Positions 6,389 to 15,493 are shown, counted from the stretch's first letter. The stretch: 28,357 bases of DNA from Cyanobacteria bacterium UBA11153 (GCA_003511885.1 DOIX01000426.1:1-28357); one strand, 5' to 3'. Notes: a model not told the origin generated them from the sequence alone. Translations and numbers: made by a program.

Positions 6389-7552
6389 ATGAAAGCCATG
6401 ATTCTGGCTGCTGGCAAAGGAACTCGGGTTCGCCCCATCACGCACACTATTCCCAAACCATTAATTCCGATCCTGCAAAAACCAGTAATGGAATTTCTCC
6501 TGGAATTGTTACGAAAGCATGGCTTTGACCAAGTGGTTGTCAATGTCTCTCATCTGGCTAACGAAATTGAAAGTTACTTCCGTGATGGGCAACGCTTTGG
6601 TGTCCAAATTGCTTATTCGTTTGAAGGATCTATTGTTGAAGGTTCGTTAGTGGGGAAGGCACTGGGATCTGCGGGAGGAATGCGCAAAATCCAAGACTTT
6701 TATCCTTTTTTTGACGATACCTTCGTCGTCCTTTGCGGTGATGCCCTGATTGACTTAGATTTGTCTGCTGCACTGAAGAAGCACAAAGAAAAAGGTTCGA
6801 TTGCTACAATCGTGACTAAGTCTGTCCCACGAGAACAAGTGTCCAGCTATGGTGTTGTAGTGACAGATGAAACTGGTCGGATTAAAAGCTTCCAGGAAAA
6901 GCCTTCCGTAGAAGAAGCTCTTAGTACCAATATCAACACCGGAATTTATATCTTTGAGCCTGAAGTTTTAGATTATATACCATCAGGTCAAGAATATGAC
7001 ATTGGTGGCGATCTATTTCCGCAGCTTGTGGAGATGGGTATGCCCTTTTATGCTGTCCCTATGGACTTCGAGTGGGTAGATATTGGTAAAGTCCCAGACT
7101 ATTGGCACGCGGTGCGGGGTGTCTTAACTGGGGAGATTAAGAATGTCTCGATTCCGGGTAAGCAAGTAGCACCTGGTATCTACACGGGTTTAAATGTCGC
7201 TGTTAACTGGGATAAGGTTGACATTACTGGCCCAGTTTATATCGGTGGGATGACCCATATTGAAGATGGTGCGAAGATTGTTGGCCCATCGGTAATTGGT
7301 TCAAACTGTTGGATTTGTAAAGGGGCAACTGTTGATAACAGTGTCATCTTTGAATACTCCCGCCTTAGTCCAGGAGTCCGCTTGGTAGATAAGCTAGTCT
7401 TTGGGCGCTACTGCGTTGATAAGACTGGTGCGGCTATCGATGTCCAGGCTGCCGCCCTCGATTGGTTGATTACTGACACCCGCCGCGCTGTGGTACCCCA
7501 GGAATCAGAAGAAAATAAAGCGATCGCAGAACTTCTGAGTAATGCTAGTTAA
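6389..7552 (+). CDS. cugP: Nucleotidyltransferase, CugP-type UDP-glucose pyrophosphorylase
   Basis: Sugar-nucleotide pyrophosphorylase of 387 residues. The N-terminal Rossmann-like domain (1-240) begins with MILAAGKGTRVRP, the nucleotide-binding loop, and has IPKPLIPI, the VLCGDALIDLD metal/nucleotide strand, FQEKP and NINTGIYIFEP. The C-terminal part (about 255-350) shows left-handed beta-helix hexapeptides such as GPVYIGG, GAKIVGPSVIGSN and GATVDNSVIF. Annotation pipelines often call this family mannose-1-phosphate guanylyltransferase. In cyanobacteria a protein of this length and build is the non-GalU UDP-glucose pyrophosphorylase CugP, making UDP-glucose from UTP and glucose-1-phosphate for glycolipids and polysaccharides. 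That assignment is from family memory; GDP-mannose or ADP-glucose specificity cannot be excluded by eye. GAGG at 6374-6377 is the ribosome site. A ten-unit heptamer array begins directly after the stop codon. Confidence 0.8.
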   Translation: MKAMILAAGKGTRVRPITHTIPKPLIPILQKPVMEFLLELLRKHGFDQVVVNVSHLANEIESYFRDGQRFGVQIAYSFEGSIVEGSLVGKALGSAGGMRKIQDFYPFFDDTFVVLCGDALIDLDLSAALKKHKEKGSIATIVTKSVPREQVSSYGVVVTDETGRIKSFQEKPSVEEALSTNINTGIYIFEPEVLDYIPSGQEYDIGGDLFPQLVEMGMPFYAVPMDFEWVDIGKVPDYWHAVRGVLTGEIKNVSIPGKQVAPGIYTGLNVAVNWDKVDITGPVYIGGMTHIEDGAKIVGPSVIGSNCWICKGATVDNSVIFEYSRLSPGVRLVDKLVFGRYCVDKTGAAIDVQAAALDWLITDTRRAVVPQESEENKAIAELLSNAS

Positions 7553-7622
7553 TTATTAGTTATTAGTTATTAGTTTTTGGTTATTTGTTATTGGTTATTT
7601 GTTGTTTGTTATTGGTTTTTGC
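7553..7622. repeat. TTATTAG/TTATTGG heptamer array after cugP
   Basis: Ten heptamers in perfect register begin at the base after the cugP TAA: three TTATTAG, then TTTTTGG, TTATTTG, TTATTGG, TTATTTG, TTGTTTG, TTATTGG, TTTTTGC. The remaining 100 bases to the PIWI-RE stop hold a short inverted repeat (TTCTCG 7693-7698 / CGAGAA 7708-7713) but no convincing terminator. Confidence 0.85.
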
Positions 7623-7722
7623 TTTTTTGCTTCAAACTTAGCATGAGAAATCATGAAATCTAGACCCCTCTTTTTTGAGTATGGATATTTTGTTCTCGAG
7701 ATAAAAACGAGAAAAGTTATTA

Positions 7723-10722
7723 CTATAAGTCCAGATCTAAAATACACAGAAAATCTTCAATCAATGTCATTCCCAAGTGCATTGGGAATGGATGACTAAT
7801 ATTTCCTCTTGTAAATGCTGGAGAAGTTCTTAAAAAATGCGGTACTCGACAAAGTGCTTTCAGTTTGTCTTCTGTTTTAAAATCTGAACGAACAAAAAAT
7901 GGTAGCATTTCCAGCATTTGTTGATGTTTATAGGCAATATTGGCACCATATACATTACCAGAGCTATCGCTTTTATACAATTCTCTAGCTTTAGTATCAT
8001 TTTGTGTCTTTTTCTGGGTATCTGGGATTCTTCCTACAGAAAAGTAATGTAATAATTCTGGAACTGTTTTATCTATAAATCCACTTAGTTTTGTAAAATC
8101 TGAAGTTGGACAATCTTCATCCCAACTTTTTTTGTTTGTTACATATTGAGGAGTTTCATTATTGCTCCGAATACGAATTACACCAAGTAATTTATCGACT
8201 TTTTTGTCGTTTCTTTTGTATTGACACTTATGACCATACACATGACTAAAGTTTAAAATATCTCGCTCTTCTAATAAGTATTCATTCTTTAATTGAAACC
8301 AAGCTTGATTGTTATTTCCTTCGCTATTTTTTTCGTTTCGCCAAACATCAGCTTCAATTAAAGCAATTGTGGGATTTTTAAGATGTTGAGTTAAAACGTC
8401 AGCCACAAATTTGACTAATTGTCCACCTTCCATTTGAATCTGGTTGAGACTATCTAGATCCTTCTTTCGTGCTTGATGAAATAATTTACCTATAGCTATT
8501 CCTGCTTGTGAATAAGGAATCCATTGTTGAGTGTTAGGAAGTAAAACATCTACTGCACCTATAGGATTTAACCGTACAGCAACTGCATATTGAAATGGAG
8601 TTTTCCCGATAAAGTTGTTTTTTTGAACCCGACAAAAAGCGATTACATCCAGTTTTTGAGCAATATCTTCTGGTATTCCTGCAACTTGATAAACTTCTGA
8701 TGGTACTCCATATAAAGTTCCTGTTTGACGGAGAGTTAGATCTAACACTGCGTTTAATACTCTTCCTTCATTTGCTTTACTATAAGTTGCATCATCTTTT
8801 GAATTGTCTTTTGGTTTCACTGTTTGCAGCATTTGAGAGTTAATATTCTCCAATACACAAGCTTCTCTCACTGCACCACGAATACTTTGTTGAGGATGTT
8901 TTCCTGATTCTCTAGTTTTGCCGATTTCAATAATGGCAAAAAGCTCGCAATTATTTTTATCCTTGACTAAAGTAACGATATTTTCTTTAATAAACTTTTG
9001 CCAAGCTTGACGTTTCAATGGATGTTGCTTTCTAATTTCTTCATCAAAATTATCATTAACTGAAGGTAACCCAGAAACAGCTAATTTTTCCAAGAGACTG
9101 GAGTCATTAATCAAAACATCTTTAACATTGATATATTCTGGAAAATTATCACCATGTTGCAACAAGAAAGCTTGGCGTAATTGCTGCATAACTAAAAGTT
9201 TAGTATGTTCTTCTCGGTAAACTATAAATAAATATATCTGCTTGCTATTCGTTGCTCTTTTAATAGCATCTGCAACAACAAGTTGCTTTTCTTTTATATA
9301 TTGTTGTTTTTCGTCTTCTTTGAGTTTTTTAACTCTAGATGGAATTAGAGATTCACGATGAGATTCGTAATCTGTCATGGCTAAAGGCAGTTTTTTACCA
9401 GCAGGTACAGGAATATCGCATTCCATCGGTTGATCTGGAATTAATACATTATTTAGCAATCGCAATACTTGATTGGTAATATCGGCACGTTCTTTTAAAC
9501 TAAAGCCTGTTTTAATATAATGTCCGTGTTGTCTTCCTTTCTCTTCTTGTTTATATTGATATCCTTCAGTATGAACAATATAATATTCATCTTCATGGAA
9601 ATTATCGGCATTATTTAAGTTGCCAAATTTACTTGGGTTATTTAAAATATCTTTAGGATTAACCAGGGATCGCGCTTTAAATTCTGCTAGTAAATCTGGT
9701 AATTGTTCTTGCCAATATTTTTGATTATTATTTTTGATAGTTAATCGTACTAAGGTTGAGTCAATTGGATAATTATCTAAACGAGCTTGATTCATACCTA
9801 TTAAAATTGAAATATCTCGCCCATAATTACCATCTACTAAAGGTTCATGAGCATATCTTTGACAACTAAGGTGTAAGAATACCCAAGGTTTGAGATGACC
9901 TTCAGAGTTAAATCTTCCCGCTTGAGTATGCAAATTAAAATCTAATCGATAAGCAAAATAACCTTCTCTCTCTTTATCATTATCGTCAATATAAGTGGCT
10001 TTAAAAGGTTGACTAACCAAATGCAATCCTGTTCTAGTTGAACCACCTCCTTGCACTTTGCACCATTTGAGTGTTTGTTCTGTATCTCCGGCAGAAATAG
10101 TGCAGGTTTGTTCGTGTAATAAGGTGACTAATAAACTTGGGATAGCTTGATAACCTAAGCCATTTTGAGAGTTAATATCTTCAATCAAGGTTTTGGGATT
10201 AATAGATTCCCACTGCCAATTTTGAGGGACTTTATCTATTGCTTTTAGAAAGCGATCGCATACAGATTTAATCTCCTCTTGATTACCTTTCTTTCCTAAA
10301 TACTGCTTTGTCCAAGTTTGCGCCCAAATATAAATTAGCTCATATATTTGTTCTGGTGTAGGTATATTTAATTCCGATCCTGTACCAACGGCTAAAGCGC
10401 GATATTGGGCGATAGCATCTATAGTTTCTAAATATTCAAATCCATAAGTCAAGGTAGAAGTACAAGCGAGTATGCCATTATTTAACTGGCGATAGGGAGG
10501 GTAAACTTTCTCTTTGTTGCGTAATACTGCTTCAATATCTTGGCAAAATTTTTTGATTTCTTTAGGGAAAGGAAAATTTAACACAGCAATGTTCATATTG
10601 GATAGCGAAGCGATCGCTAAATCCATACGAGCTGGTAAAGCAACGGTATCGTTCTTTTTATTAGTCACAATCTTTTTCTTGGTCATAATCTTTTTTTTAG
10701 CCACAATTTTTTCCTTATTCAC
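7723..10722 (-). CDS. PIWI-RE family protein (pPIWI_RE, DUF3962/DUF3893 type)
   Basis: Large protein of 999 residues, best explained as the PIWI-RE component of the predicted nucleic-acid-targeting system described by Burroughs, Iyer and Aravind. The N-terminal half (about 35-480) matches the X region in layout. A MID-like Rossmann segment follows (about 490-640, with KQIYLFIVYREEHTKLLVMQ). The RNase H-fold PIWI part (about 650-999) includes LDVIAFCRVQK, FQYAVAVRL, IALIEADVWRN (E790, D792) and the tail FLRTSPAFTRG..HPFPMH..MTLIED, where the family-naming Arg and Glu are expected. I could not prove a full catalytic tetrad. The start is GTG at 10722, with GGAGGA six bases before it; ATGs at residues 13 and 33 are alternatives. 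The first 24 residues are a lysine-rich repeat (KKKIMT, KKKIVT). It is the last gene of the operon, 55 bases after the helicase. Confidence 0.85.
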   Translation of the reverse strand: MNKEKIVAKKKIMTKKKIVTNKKNDTVALPARMDLAIASLSNMNIAVLNFPFPKEIKKFCQDIEAVLRNKEKVYPPYRQLNNGILACTSTLTYGFEYLETIDAIAQYRALAVGTGSELNIPTPEQIYELIYIWAQTWTKQYLGKKGNQEEIKSVCDRFLKAIDKVPQNWQWESINPKTLIEDINSQNGLGYQAIPSLLVTLLHEQTCTISAGDTEQTLKWCKVQGGGSTRTGLHLVSQPFKATYIDDNDKEREGYFAYRLDFNLHTQAGRFNSEGHLKPWVFLHLSCQRYAHEPLVDGNYGRDISILIGMNQARLDNYPIDSTLVRLTIKNNNQKYWQEQLPDLLAEFKARSLVNPKDILNNPSKFGNLNNADNFHEDEYYIVHTEGYQYKQEEKGRQHGHYIKTGFSLKERADITNQVLRLLNNVLIPDQPMECDIPVPAGKKLPLAMTDYESHRESLIPSRVKKLKEDEKQQYIKEKQLVVADAIKRATNSKQIYLFIVYREEHTKLLVMQQLRQAFLLQHGDNFPEYINVKDVLINDSSLLEKLAVSGLPSVNDNFDEEIRKQHPLKRQAWQKFIKENIVTLVKDKNNCELFAIIEIGKTRESGKHPQQSIRGAVREACVLENINSQMLQTVKPKDNSKDDATYSKANEGRVLNAVLDLTLRQTGTLYGVPSEVYQVAGIPEDIAQKLDVIAFCRVQKNNFIGKTPFQYAVAVRLNPIGAVDVLLPNTQQWIPYSQAGIAIGKLFHQARKKDLDSLNQIQMEGGQLVKFVADVLTQHLKNPTIALIEADVWRNEKNSEGNNNQAWFQLKNEYLLEERDILNFSHVYGHKCQYKRNDKKVDKLLGVIRIRSNNETPQYVTNKKSWDEDCPTSDFTKLSGFIDKTVPELLHYFSVGRIPDTQKKTQNDTKARELYKSDSSGNVYGANIAYKHQQMLEMLPFFVRSDFKTEDKLKALCRVPHFLRTSPAFTRGNISHPFPMHLGMTLIEDFLCILDLDL

Positions 10723-10728
10723 AATCTG

Positions 10729-10734
10729 TCCTCC
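10729..10734 (-). promoter_or_regulatory. Ribosome-binding site deciding the PIWI-RE start
   Basis: On the minus strand GGAGGA lies six bases before the GTG at 10722. It is one of the best Shine-Dalgarno matches in the window and supports the GTG start over the internal ATGs. Confidence 0.7.
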
Positions 10735-10777
10735 AAATTAAAATTATTTTACTTTTGACATTACTATAGAAAATCTT

Positions 10778-13700
10778 TTAGAAGTCAACTCCCTCAATGT
10801 TTTCTAAAGCATCAGCTAAAGGCTTATATAAAGCATTTCCCACAGAGTCATTTTCGGCTGCATAATCGCAAACTCTGAGGATTGTTGCTACCAACAAGCT
10901 ATTGTCTTCTGTATCGATACAATTAGGAGCCTCTCCTCCTTTAATAGAAGCAAGCTTTTTAGCACTATTATCCGCCCAAGCAGAATCGACAAAATAACCG
11001 TGAAAAGGAACACCACCCCGAATTAAACGCCCTACTGCTTGAATAATTCTACCTAATGTAGTTGCTGCTAAATCGTAGCGCGGAAAGGCACATAAATCCT
11101 GATTATCTCGCAAAGTCTTATAATAAGAACGTTGTTCTATGGATCGCCAATAAGTATTTGCTGTTTTCCGCAATAATTCCGCACGATGAGCAATACCATC
11201 TCCTTGTTCCCAAGCAATAAAGTCTTCCTTATCTAACCATTGATAAGCACGTCGATTCATTTCTTGAGCGATCGCTTGTGTATCATTAGGATGGGGATAA
11301 GGGCGAGTCAGAAAGTAAACTGCACCAAAAGCGGCTTTACCGTTACTATTCAAGATATTAAACCCACGTCCAATAGAACTGGTAGGAGCAACCAAGATTT
11401 TACCTTCATTGTGTCCAAATATTTCGATATCGGCTCTTTTTAGCTCTCCTGGTTGGGATTTACCGTCTTTTGTCGGTTCTAATTCATCGTTAACTAGATG
11501 GTAAATTTGCTGGCGAAAGCTGGAACAATAATTACGCATCCCATCAGCTACCCATTTAGCCTGTTCGTAAGAATTTACCAATACTAAAATGCGATCGCGA
11601 TCTTGCCATAGTTCGGGATCTTTTTCGCCTAAGTCTTTCAGTCTTTGCAATTCTTCTAGCAAATGATTGCTACCGCTAGCTGTAACTAAGGATTTAGCAA
11701 GTTGGGTAAATTTAGAATTGGCTGCCTTTTTATTACTTAAATTACCCGAAATCCGCATCGGTTTATTTTTATCGTCAAACTGAGGAATAAACTTAAACTC
11801 ACTTTGCATAATTGCGTCTTGTGCTATTGCTTCTGGCATCAATATTCCTTGAGGATCTCCCACATGAAAGGTAGTTGAGTCTGGCAAATAGGATGTTCCT
11901 GAAAGTGCTAAAACATTTGCGCCTCTTAGTCCATCAAAATCGGTTAACAAGCGGTGATAGTTAAGGACATAATCTCGTCCAATATTGGTATAAGCAAATA
12001 AGCTTAAAGTATTACTATCTTTACGAGAATAGTAAGTACCAAATTGTCTCCCTGTTACTGGTAATGGCAGAATATTCATCATTGCGCTGGGCATTCGGCG
12101 ATGAGGAGAAACTTCGCGAATATTATTAGGTCGATTTTGCCATTCATAAAAGACTATTTGAGTATGGCGATCTAACAAGGTAATAGTGAGAGCAAATTGT
12201 AAACGAAGAGCCAAAGTATCAATAGTATCTATATCCTCATCTTTTGTCAGATATGGATAATCCTCTGCATTTGGCTGACTTCTGAGATTATCTAACTCTG
12301 TTTTTAATTGGTTTAATTTGCTTTGTGTCTCAGGGAAAAAAGTAGTAATCCAGTGGCGACAATCATTATAAATATCTTCATCAGTCGCACTTTCTCCCGT
12401 GTTATTAATGCGCTGGATAATTTCTAATAAACTGTTTGTAGGAGGATGGGAACTACTGCGCCTGACTACAGGATCTTCTTTGAGAAAATCGTCAAAATAA
12501 TCTACGATCGATTTTATATCTCGCTCGTCATCTTTTAATTGTTCTTCAGATTTTGGATCGGAATCAAACTCTTCTAGCCCCGCCAAACGACGCGCCAGCT
12601 TATAAAAAAGAACGTGAGGTGTAAAATAACCCTGTTGTACCCATTTTTGCAGAACTTCGTGCCCTAATTGATCGCTTAGAAGCGTTAGTGTAGCATTAAT
12701 TGCAGTTTGAGCATTTCTTTGTATGTGACTCCATCTTGACTTTAATGGGGACAGCCATAAATCAATTCGATATGACTGTTCTGTTTTAACTCCAATATCG
12801 TCAAATACACCTCCTCTACTCCGATCAGTTAGGGTTACTTGTTCCGCATAAACTTTATCAAACCATTCAATAATCGTATCTGCCTCATCAAACACTACAA
12901 TATCTGACTGTTCATAAACTAATTCACCAACTTTTATAGGACGTAATTCGTAATGATAAGGCATTCCTGCTTGTGCCATTGCACCAGGGGTAGTAATCCA
13001 GACTCGTGCTTTTCGCATATCCCGATATGCTTGTTGTGAGGGACAGCGATTGAATAAAGGACAAAAATAAGCTTCACCAGTGGCTGTTTTTATCTTATCC
13101 TTTGGTGCTTTTCTGAGACTGTGACAGGGTTCCGTTCCTGGTTTGAGTGGTTGACCGTTTAAAATATGATTGCGATCGCTTTGAGAAATTCTTGCTTGTA
13201 AAGGACAGACAATACTCAACCAACGTTGGCCCCAGTGTGGTTGTCTTCTCTCAAGATGTGTCAGATAATCATCAGAATCAGAAAATCCTTGTAAATGTTT
13301 ATCTCGTTGGCTTCTTCCTAAAATTGGTACAGCTACAGGATCGTCGTTTTCTGGATTGTTACAAAACCACCAATTAATTTGATTTGCTATTTTAATTGCT
13401 GATTGGGTATCACCAACCACTATAGTTATACGAAGGTGGGGATGATTTCTAATTATACTACTAGCTAACAACAAAGATAGGGTAGATTTTCCCGATGCTA
13501 CCATCCCCGCAACGTGAGTAAATCCATCTATATTTAAAGTCTGTGCAGGTTGTTTCTCAACAATATTTCCTGGTAAAACTTTATGATAGTTTAGTTTTCT
13601 AAAACGGTTTAACCAATTACCTTTAGCGGTATTTGACCAAGCATATTGCTGTGCTAATACTGCTTCTCTCTTATCTAAAAAAACAGCTTCTGCTTCCAAG

Positions 13701-14326
13701 TCAGCCAGATTAACAGTAACAGGCGATCGCTCTTGTACTCCATTAAACCAGGGTAAAGGATAAGAGGTTATAACTTGATCTTGAGTAAACTTAACCTGTA
13801 GCCTTACAGTTTCTTCTTTTGTCTGGGCTTCAAATTGATAATAAGTTTTTGGTTCTACTTTTTTACGTTCTCTCCGGTGATAGTTTAATGTAGCAATCAA
13901 ACATCTTTCACAAATAGATCGATTAGCTTGTTGTTTTATGTTTTTGGCACCGTCGATAATCTGATTATCTAAATCTTGAATATCAAAGTCATAGTTACGC
14001 CAATTTTCAGGAAGATTTCTCCTATAGTCTCGCAGCGCATTTAGCCAATTGAAGCGAGCTGAAAAAGGCACAATTTGTCTGACATTGGCGATTGCTCTTC
14101 TATCTTCTGCACTTAAATTCTGTAACTTAGGATGTTTGATAAACATCCCGCTTAAAATTGCCCAGACTCCGGTAACTGGTTCGTCATCTAAACCCAACTT
14201 TTCCATTAAAGCAAAACAAAGTTCGACTTGTAACAGTAATGCTGGTTCTTTAACACCCTGTTTTTTTAATTCTGAAAGACGCTTTGTAAAATCAGCAGGC
14301 GGTTCAAACAAAGTGTTGCTAGACAT
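10778..14326 (-). CDS. XPD/DinG-type iron-sulfur helicase of the PIWI-RE module
   Basis: Superfamily 2 helicase of 1182 residues, much longer than plain DinG (about 700). Walker A is GMVASGKST (K280) and the DEAD box is VVFDEADTI (D480-D483). Between them lie four cysteines, C374, C401, C422 and C428 (the last two in YFCPLFNRCP), the arrangement of the 4Fe-4S cluster of XPD/DinG helicases. Motif VI is IIQAVGRLIRGG (Q1096, R1100, R1103), and SGTSYL and GRGFNI are other C-terminal motifs. The first 250 residues have a CxxC pair (ICERCL, about 137-140) and carry no helicase motif; they may be the Z-type accessory domain of this system. Its ATG follows directly after the nuclease stop (TAAATG), with GGAGGA inside the nuclease's last codons, so translation is coupled. 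Expected role: opening or remodelling target DNA or R-loops for the PIWI and nuclease partners. Confidence 0.88.
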   Translation of the reverse strand: MSSNTLFEPPADFTKRLSELKKQGVKEPALLLQVELCFALMEKLGLDDEPVTGVWAILSGMFIKHPKLQNLSAEDRRAIANVRQIVPFSARFNWLNALRDYRRNLPENWRNYDFDIQDLDNQIIDGAKNIKQQANRSICERCLIATLNYHRRERKKVEPKTYYQFEAQTKEETVRLQVKFTQDQVITSYPLPWFNGVQERSPVTVNLADLEAEAVFLDKREAVLAQQYAWSNTAKGNWLNRFRKLNYHKVLPGNIVEKQPAQTLNIDGFTHVAGMVASGKSTLSLLLASSIIRNHPHLRITIVVGDTQSAIKIANQINWWFCNNPENDDPVAVPILGRSQRDKHLQGFSDSDDYLTHLERRQPHWGQRWLSIVCPLQARISQSDRNHILNGQPLKPGTEPCHSLRKAPKDKIKTATGEAYFCPLFNRCPSQQAYRDMRKARVWITTPGAMAQAGMPYHYELRPIKVGELVYEQSDIVVFDEADTIIEWFDKVYAEQVTLTDRSRGGVFDDIGVKTEQSYRIDLWLSPLKSRWSHIQRNAQTAINATLTLLSDQLGHEVLQKWVQQGYFTPHVLFYKLARRLAGLEEFDSDPKSEEQLKDDERDIKSIVDYFDDFLKEDPVVRRSSSHPPTNSLLEIIQRINNTGESATDEDIYNDCRHWITTFFPETQSKLNQLKTELDNLRSQPNAEDYPYLTKDEDIDTIDTLALRLQFALTITLLDRHTQIVFYEWQNRPNNIREVSPHRRMPSAMMNILPLPVTGRQFGTYYSRKDSNTLSLFAYTNIGRDYVLNYHRLLTDFDGLRGANVLALSGTSYLPDSTTFHVGDPQGILMPEAIAQDAIMQSEFKFIPQFDDKNKPMRISGNLSNKKAANSKFTQLAKSLVTASGSNHLLEELQRLKDLGEKDPELWQDRDRILVLVNSYEQAKWVADGMRNYCSSFRQQIYHLVNDELEPTKDGKSQPGELKRADIEIFGHNEGKILVAPTSSIGRGFNILNSNGKAAFGAVYFLTRPYPHPNDTQAIAQEMNRRAYQWLDKEDFIAWEQGDGIAHRAELLRKTANTYWRSIEQRSYYKTLRDNQDLCAFPRYDLAATTLGRIIQAVGRLIRGGVPFHGYFVDSAWADNSAKKLASIKGGEAPNCIDTEDNSLLVATILRVCDYAAENDSVGNALYKPLADALENIEGVDF

Positions 14327-15493
14327 TTAAACAGTTCCTCCTTTCTGGAATTCGGTAATTTTTTCATTGACTCGGGTTATCAAACTATTCTCACTAACAA
14401 GATGAGTTGCATTTGATAGCTCTTTTGCTGCTTTTCGGAGAATTTCTAAGTAGTCGGGATAGTTTGCTATGCAGCGATCGCTGATCGCATAAAAACTTTC
14501 GTCATAACGCAAACTCCCCTCCCTATATAAAGGCTTGAGATTTTTAGCTAATTTATAAGGATCGCGCACATCTTTAATATCGATCGCCCATACTGCACCA
14601 TCGCTAAAATGCAATTGTAAATCGTAACGATCCAAACCAGGATATAATTTGACTTGGTGTAAATAGCCTGGATATTTTTCTTTTAATACTTCTAAAGCTG
14701 AATATAAATTAAGTTCGGGAATCCCAGGGAAACAAACTCGTTGATGAATACCATCTTTAATCCGCAGCAAACCTCTTTCCCACTTAACCTGATATACATA
14801 ATCTTGGTTTTGATGATGGTTTCCACATAAACGAGGTTTTATACCTTTCAATCTTCCGTATTTTTCTGTTAACACACCACAGCGATCGCAATACCAATAG
14901 GTTTGATTCTCCTGACATTCTTCGTATAACTCTCCAACTTCTTCAGTAGAAATATACTTATTACGCAGAAAAGTATTACGAATCTCACTAGGACTAGTGT
15001 ATTGATTTTGAATTAGGAAAGAACGAAATAATAAATATTCCTGCTGCGCTTGTTCTGGATTATTATTGTAAGCATCACGAAGCTTATCTAAAATCTTTGT
15101 GAATTTTGCATTATCAATTCCTAGTTGTTTAACGAGTGGACTGGCGTATTCAGGGATTCCTCCTTTCTTCAATAATACTTCAGCCAGATAATCATTAGCC
15201 TCTTCACTGAGACTGCCCTCATCCATCAAACCAAAATCACTATCGAATTCTTGGGGAATAAAAGAAATGGGACACCAATCTTTTACTGGTTTTTCCAATA
15301 GATCCAAAAAACCATTCATTGTTTTGGGGAAAGGAATACTTTTCTTCATCTCTAGGGCTAAAGCATTCATTCCGTGACACAGTAAATCTGGATAGGGATA
15401 TTTTTTGTCTCGATCTAGATATTCTTTTGATCCAATTACTAGATAGTCAAAGAGTTCAGTTTTATTTTGTTCAGTTTTATTTTTAGTAACCAT
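14327..15493 (-). CDS. PD-(D/E)xK nuclease with zinc ribbon, PIWI-RE associated
   Basis: First gene of the PIWI-RE operon, 388 residues. The C-terminal third holds a restriction-endonuclease fold core: YDLQLHF with D291, then AVWAIDIKD with D305-x-K307, the spacing expected for D...(D/E)xK metal-dependent nucleases. Upstream a zinc ribbon is visible: CDRC (C202, C205) and LCGNHH (C223, H226/H227). The N-terminal 190 residues are alpha-helical and not assigned; they probably correspond to the Y-type accessory region of the family. This fits the REase-fold component seen with PIWI-RE and a DinG-like helicase. The nuclease is likely to cut or nick DNA; whether it acts on invaders or makes guides is unknown. 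No good Shine-Dalgarno sequence precedes the ATG. Codons 4-10 are a small direct repeat (KTEQNKTE). Confidence 0.85.
   Translation of the reverse strand: MVTKNKTEQNKTELFDYLVIGSKEYLDRDKKYPYPDLLCHGMNALALEMKKSIPFPKTMNGFLDLLEKPVKDWCPISFIPQEFDSDFGLMDEGSLSEEANDYLAEVLLKKGGIPEYASPLVKQLGIDNAKFTKILDKLRDAYNNNPEQAQQEYLLFRSFLIQNQYTSPSEIRNTFLRNKYISTEEVGELYEECQENQTYWYCDRCGVLTEKYGRLKGIKPRLCGNHHQNQDYVYQVKWERGLLRIKDGIHQRVCFPGIPELNLYSALEVLKEKYPGYLHQVKLYPGLDRYDLQLHFSDGAVWAIDIKDVRDPYKLAKNLKPLYREGSLRYDESFYAISDRCIANYPDYLEILRKAAKELSNATHLVSENSLITRVNEKITEFQKGGTV

Noticed and set aside
7693..7713. Terminator of the PIWI-RE operon (TTCTCG/CGAGAA)
   Set aside because: Only six pairs, a nine-base loop and no T-run on the minus-strand side.
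7723..10722. Canonical long or short Argonaute
   Set aside because: No PAZ or typical MID motifs were seen, and the helicase plus PD-(D/E)xK partners and the C-terminal Arg/Glu tail fit PIWI-RE better.
10514..10741. 75-codon plus-strand frame opposite the PIWI-RE 5' end, with a hydrophobic tail
   Set aside because: The Phe/Leu/Ile run is the complement of the lysine-rich repeats of the PIWI-RE gene, which has a strong ribosome site on the other strand.
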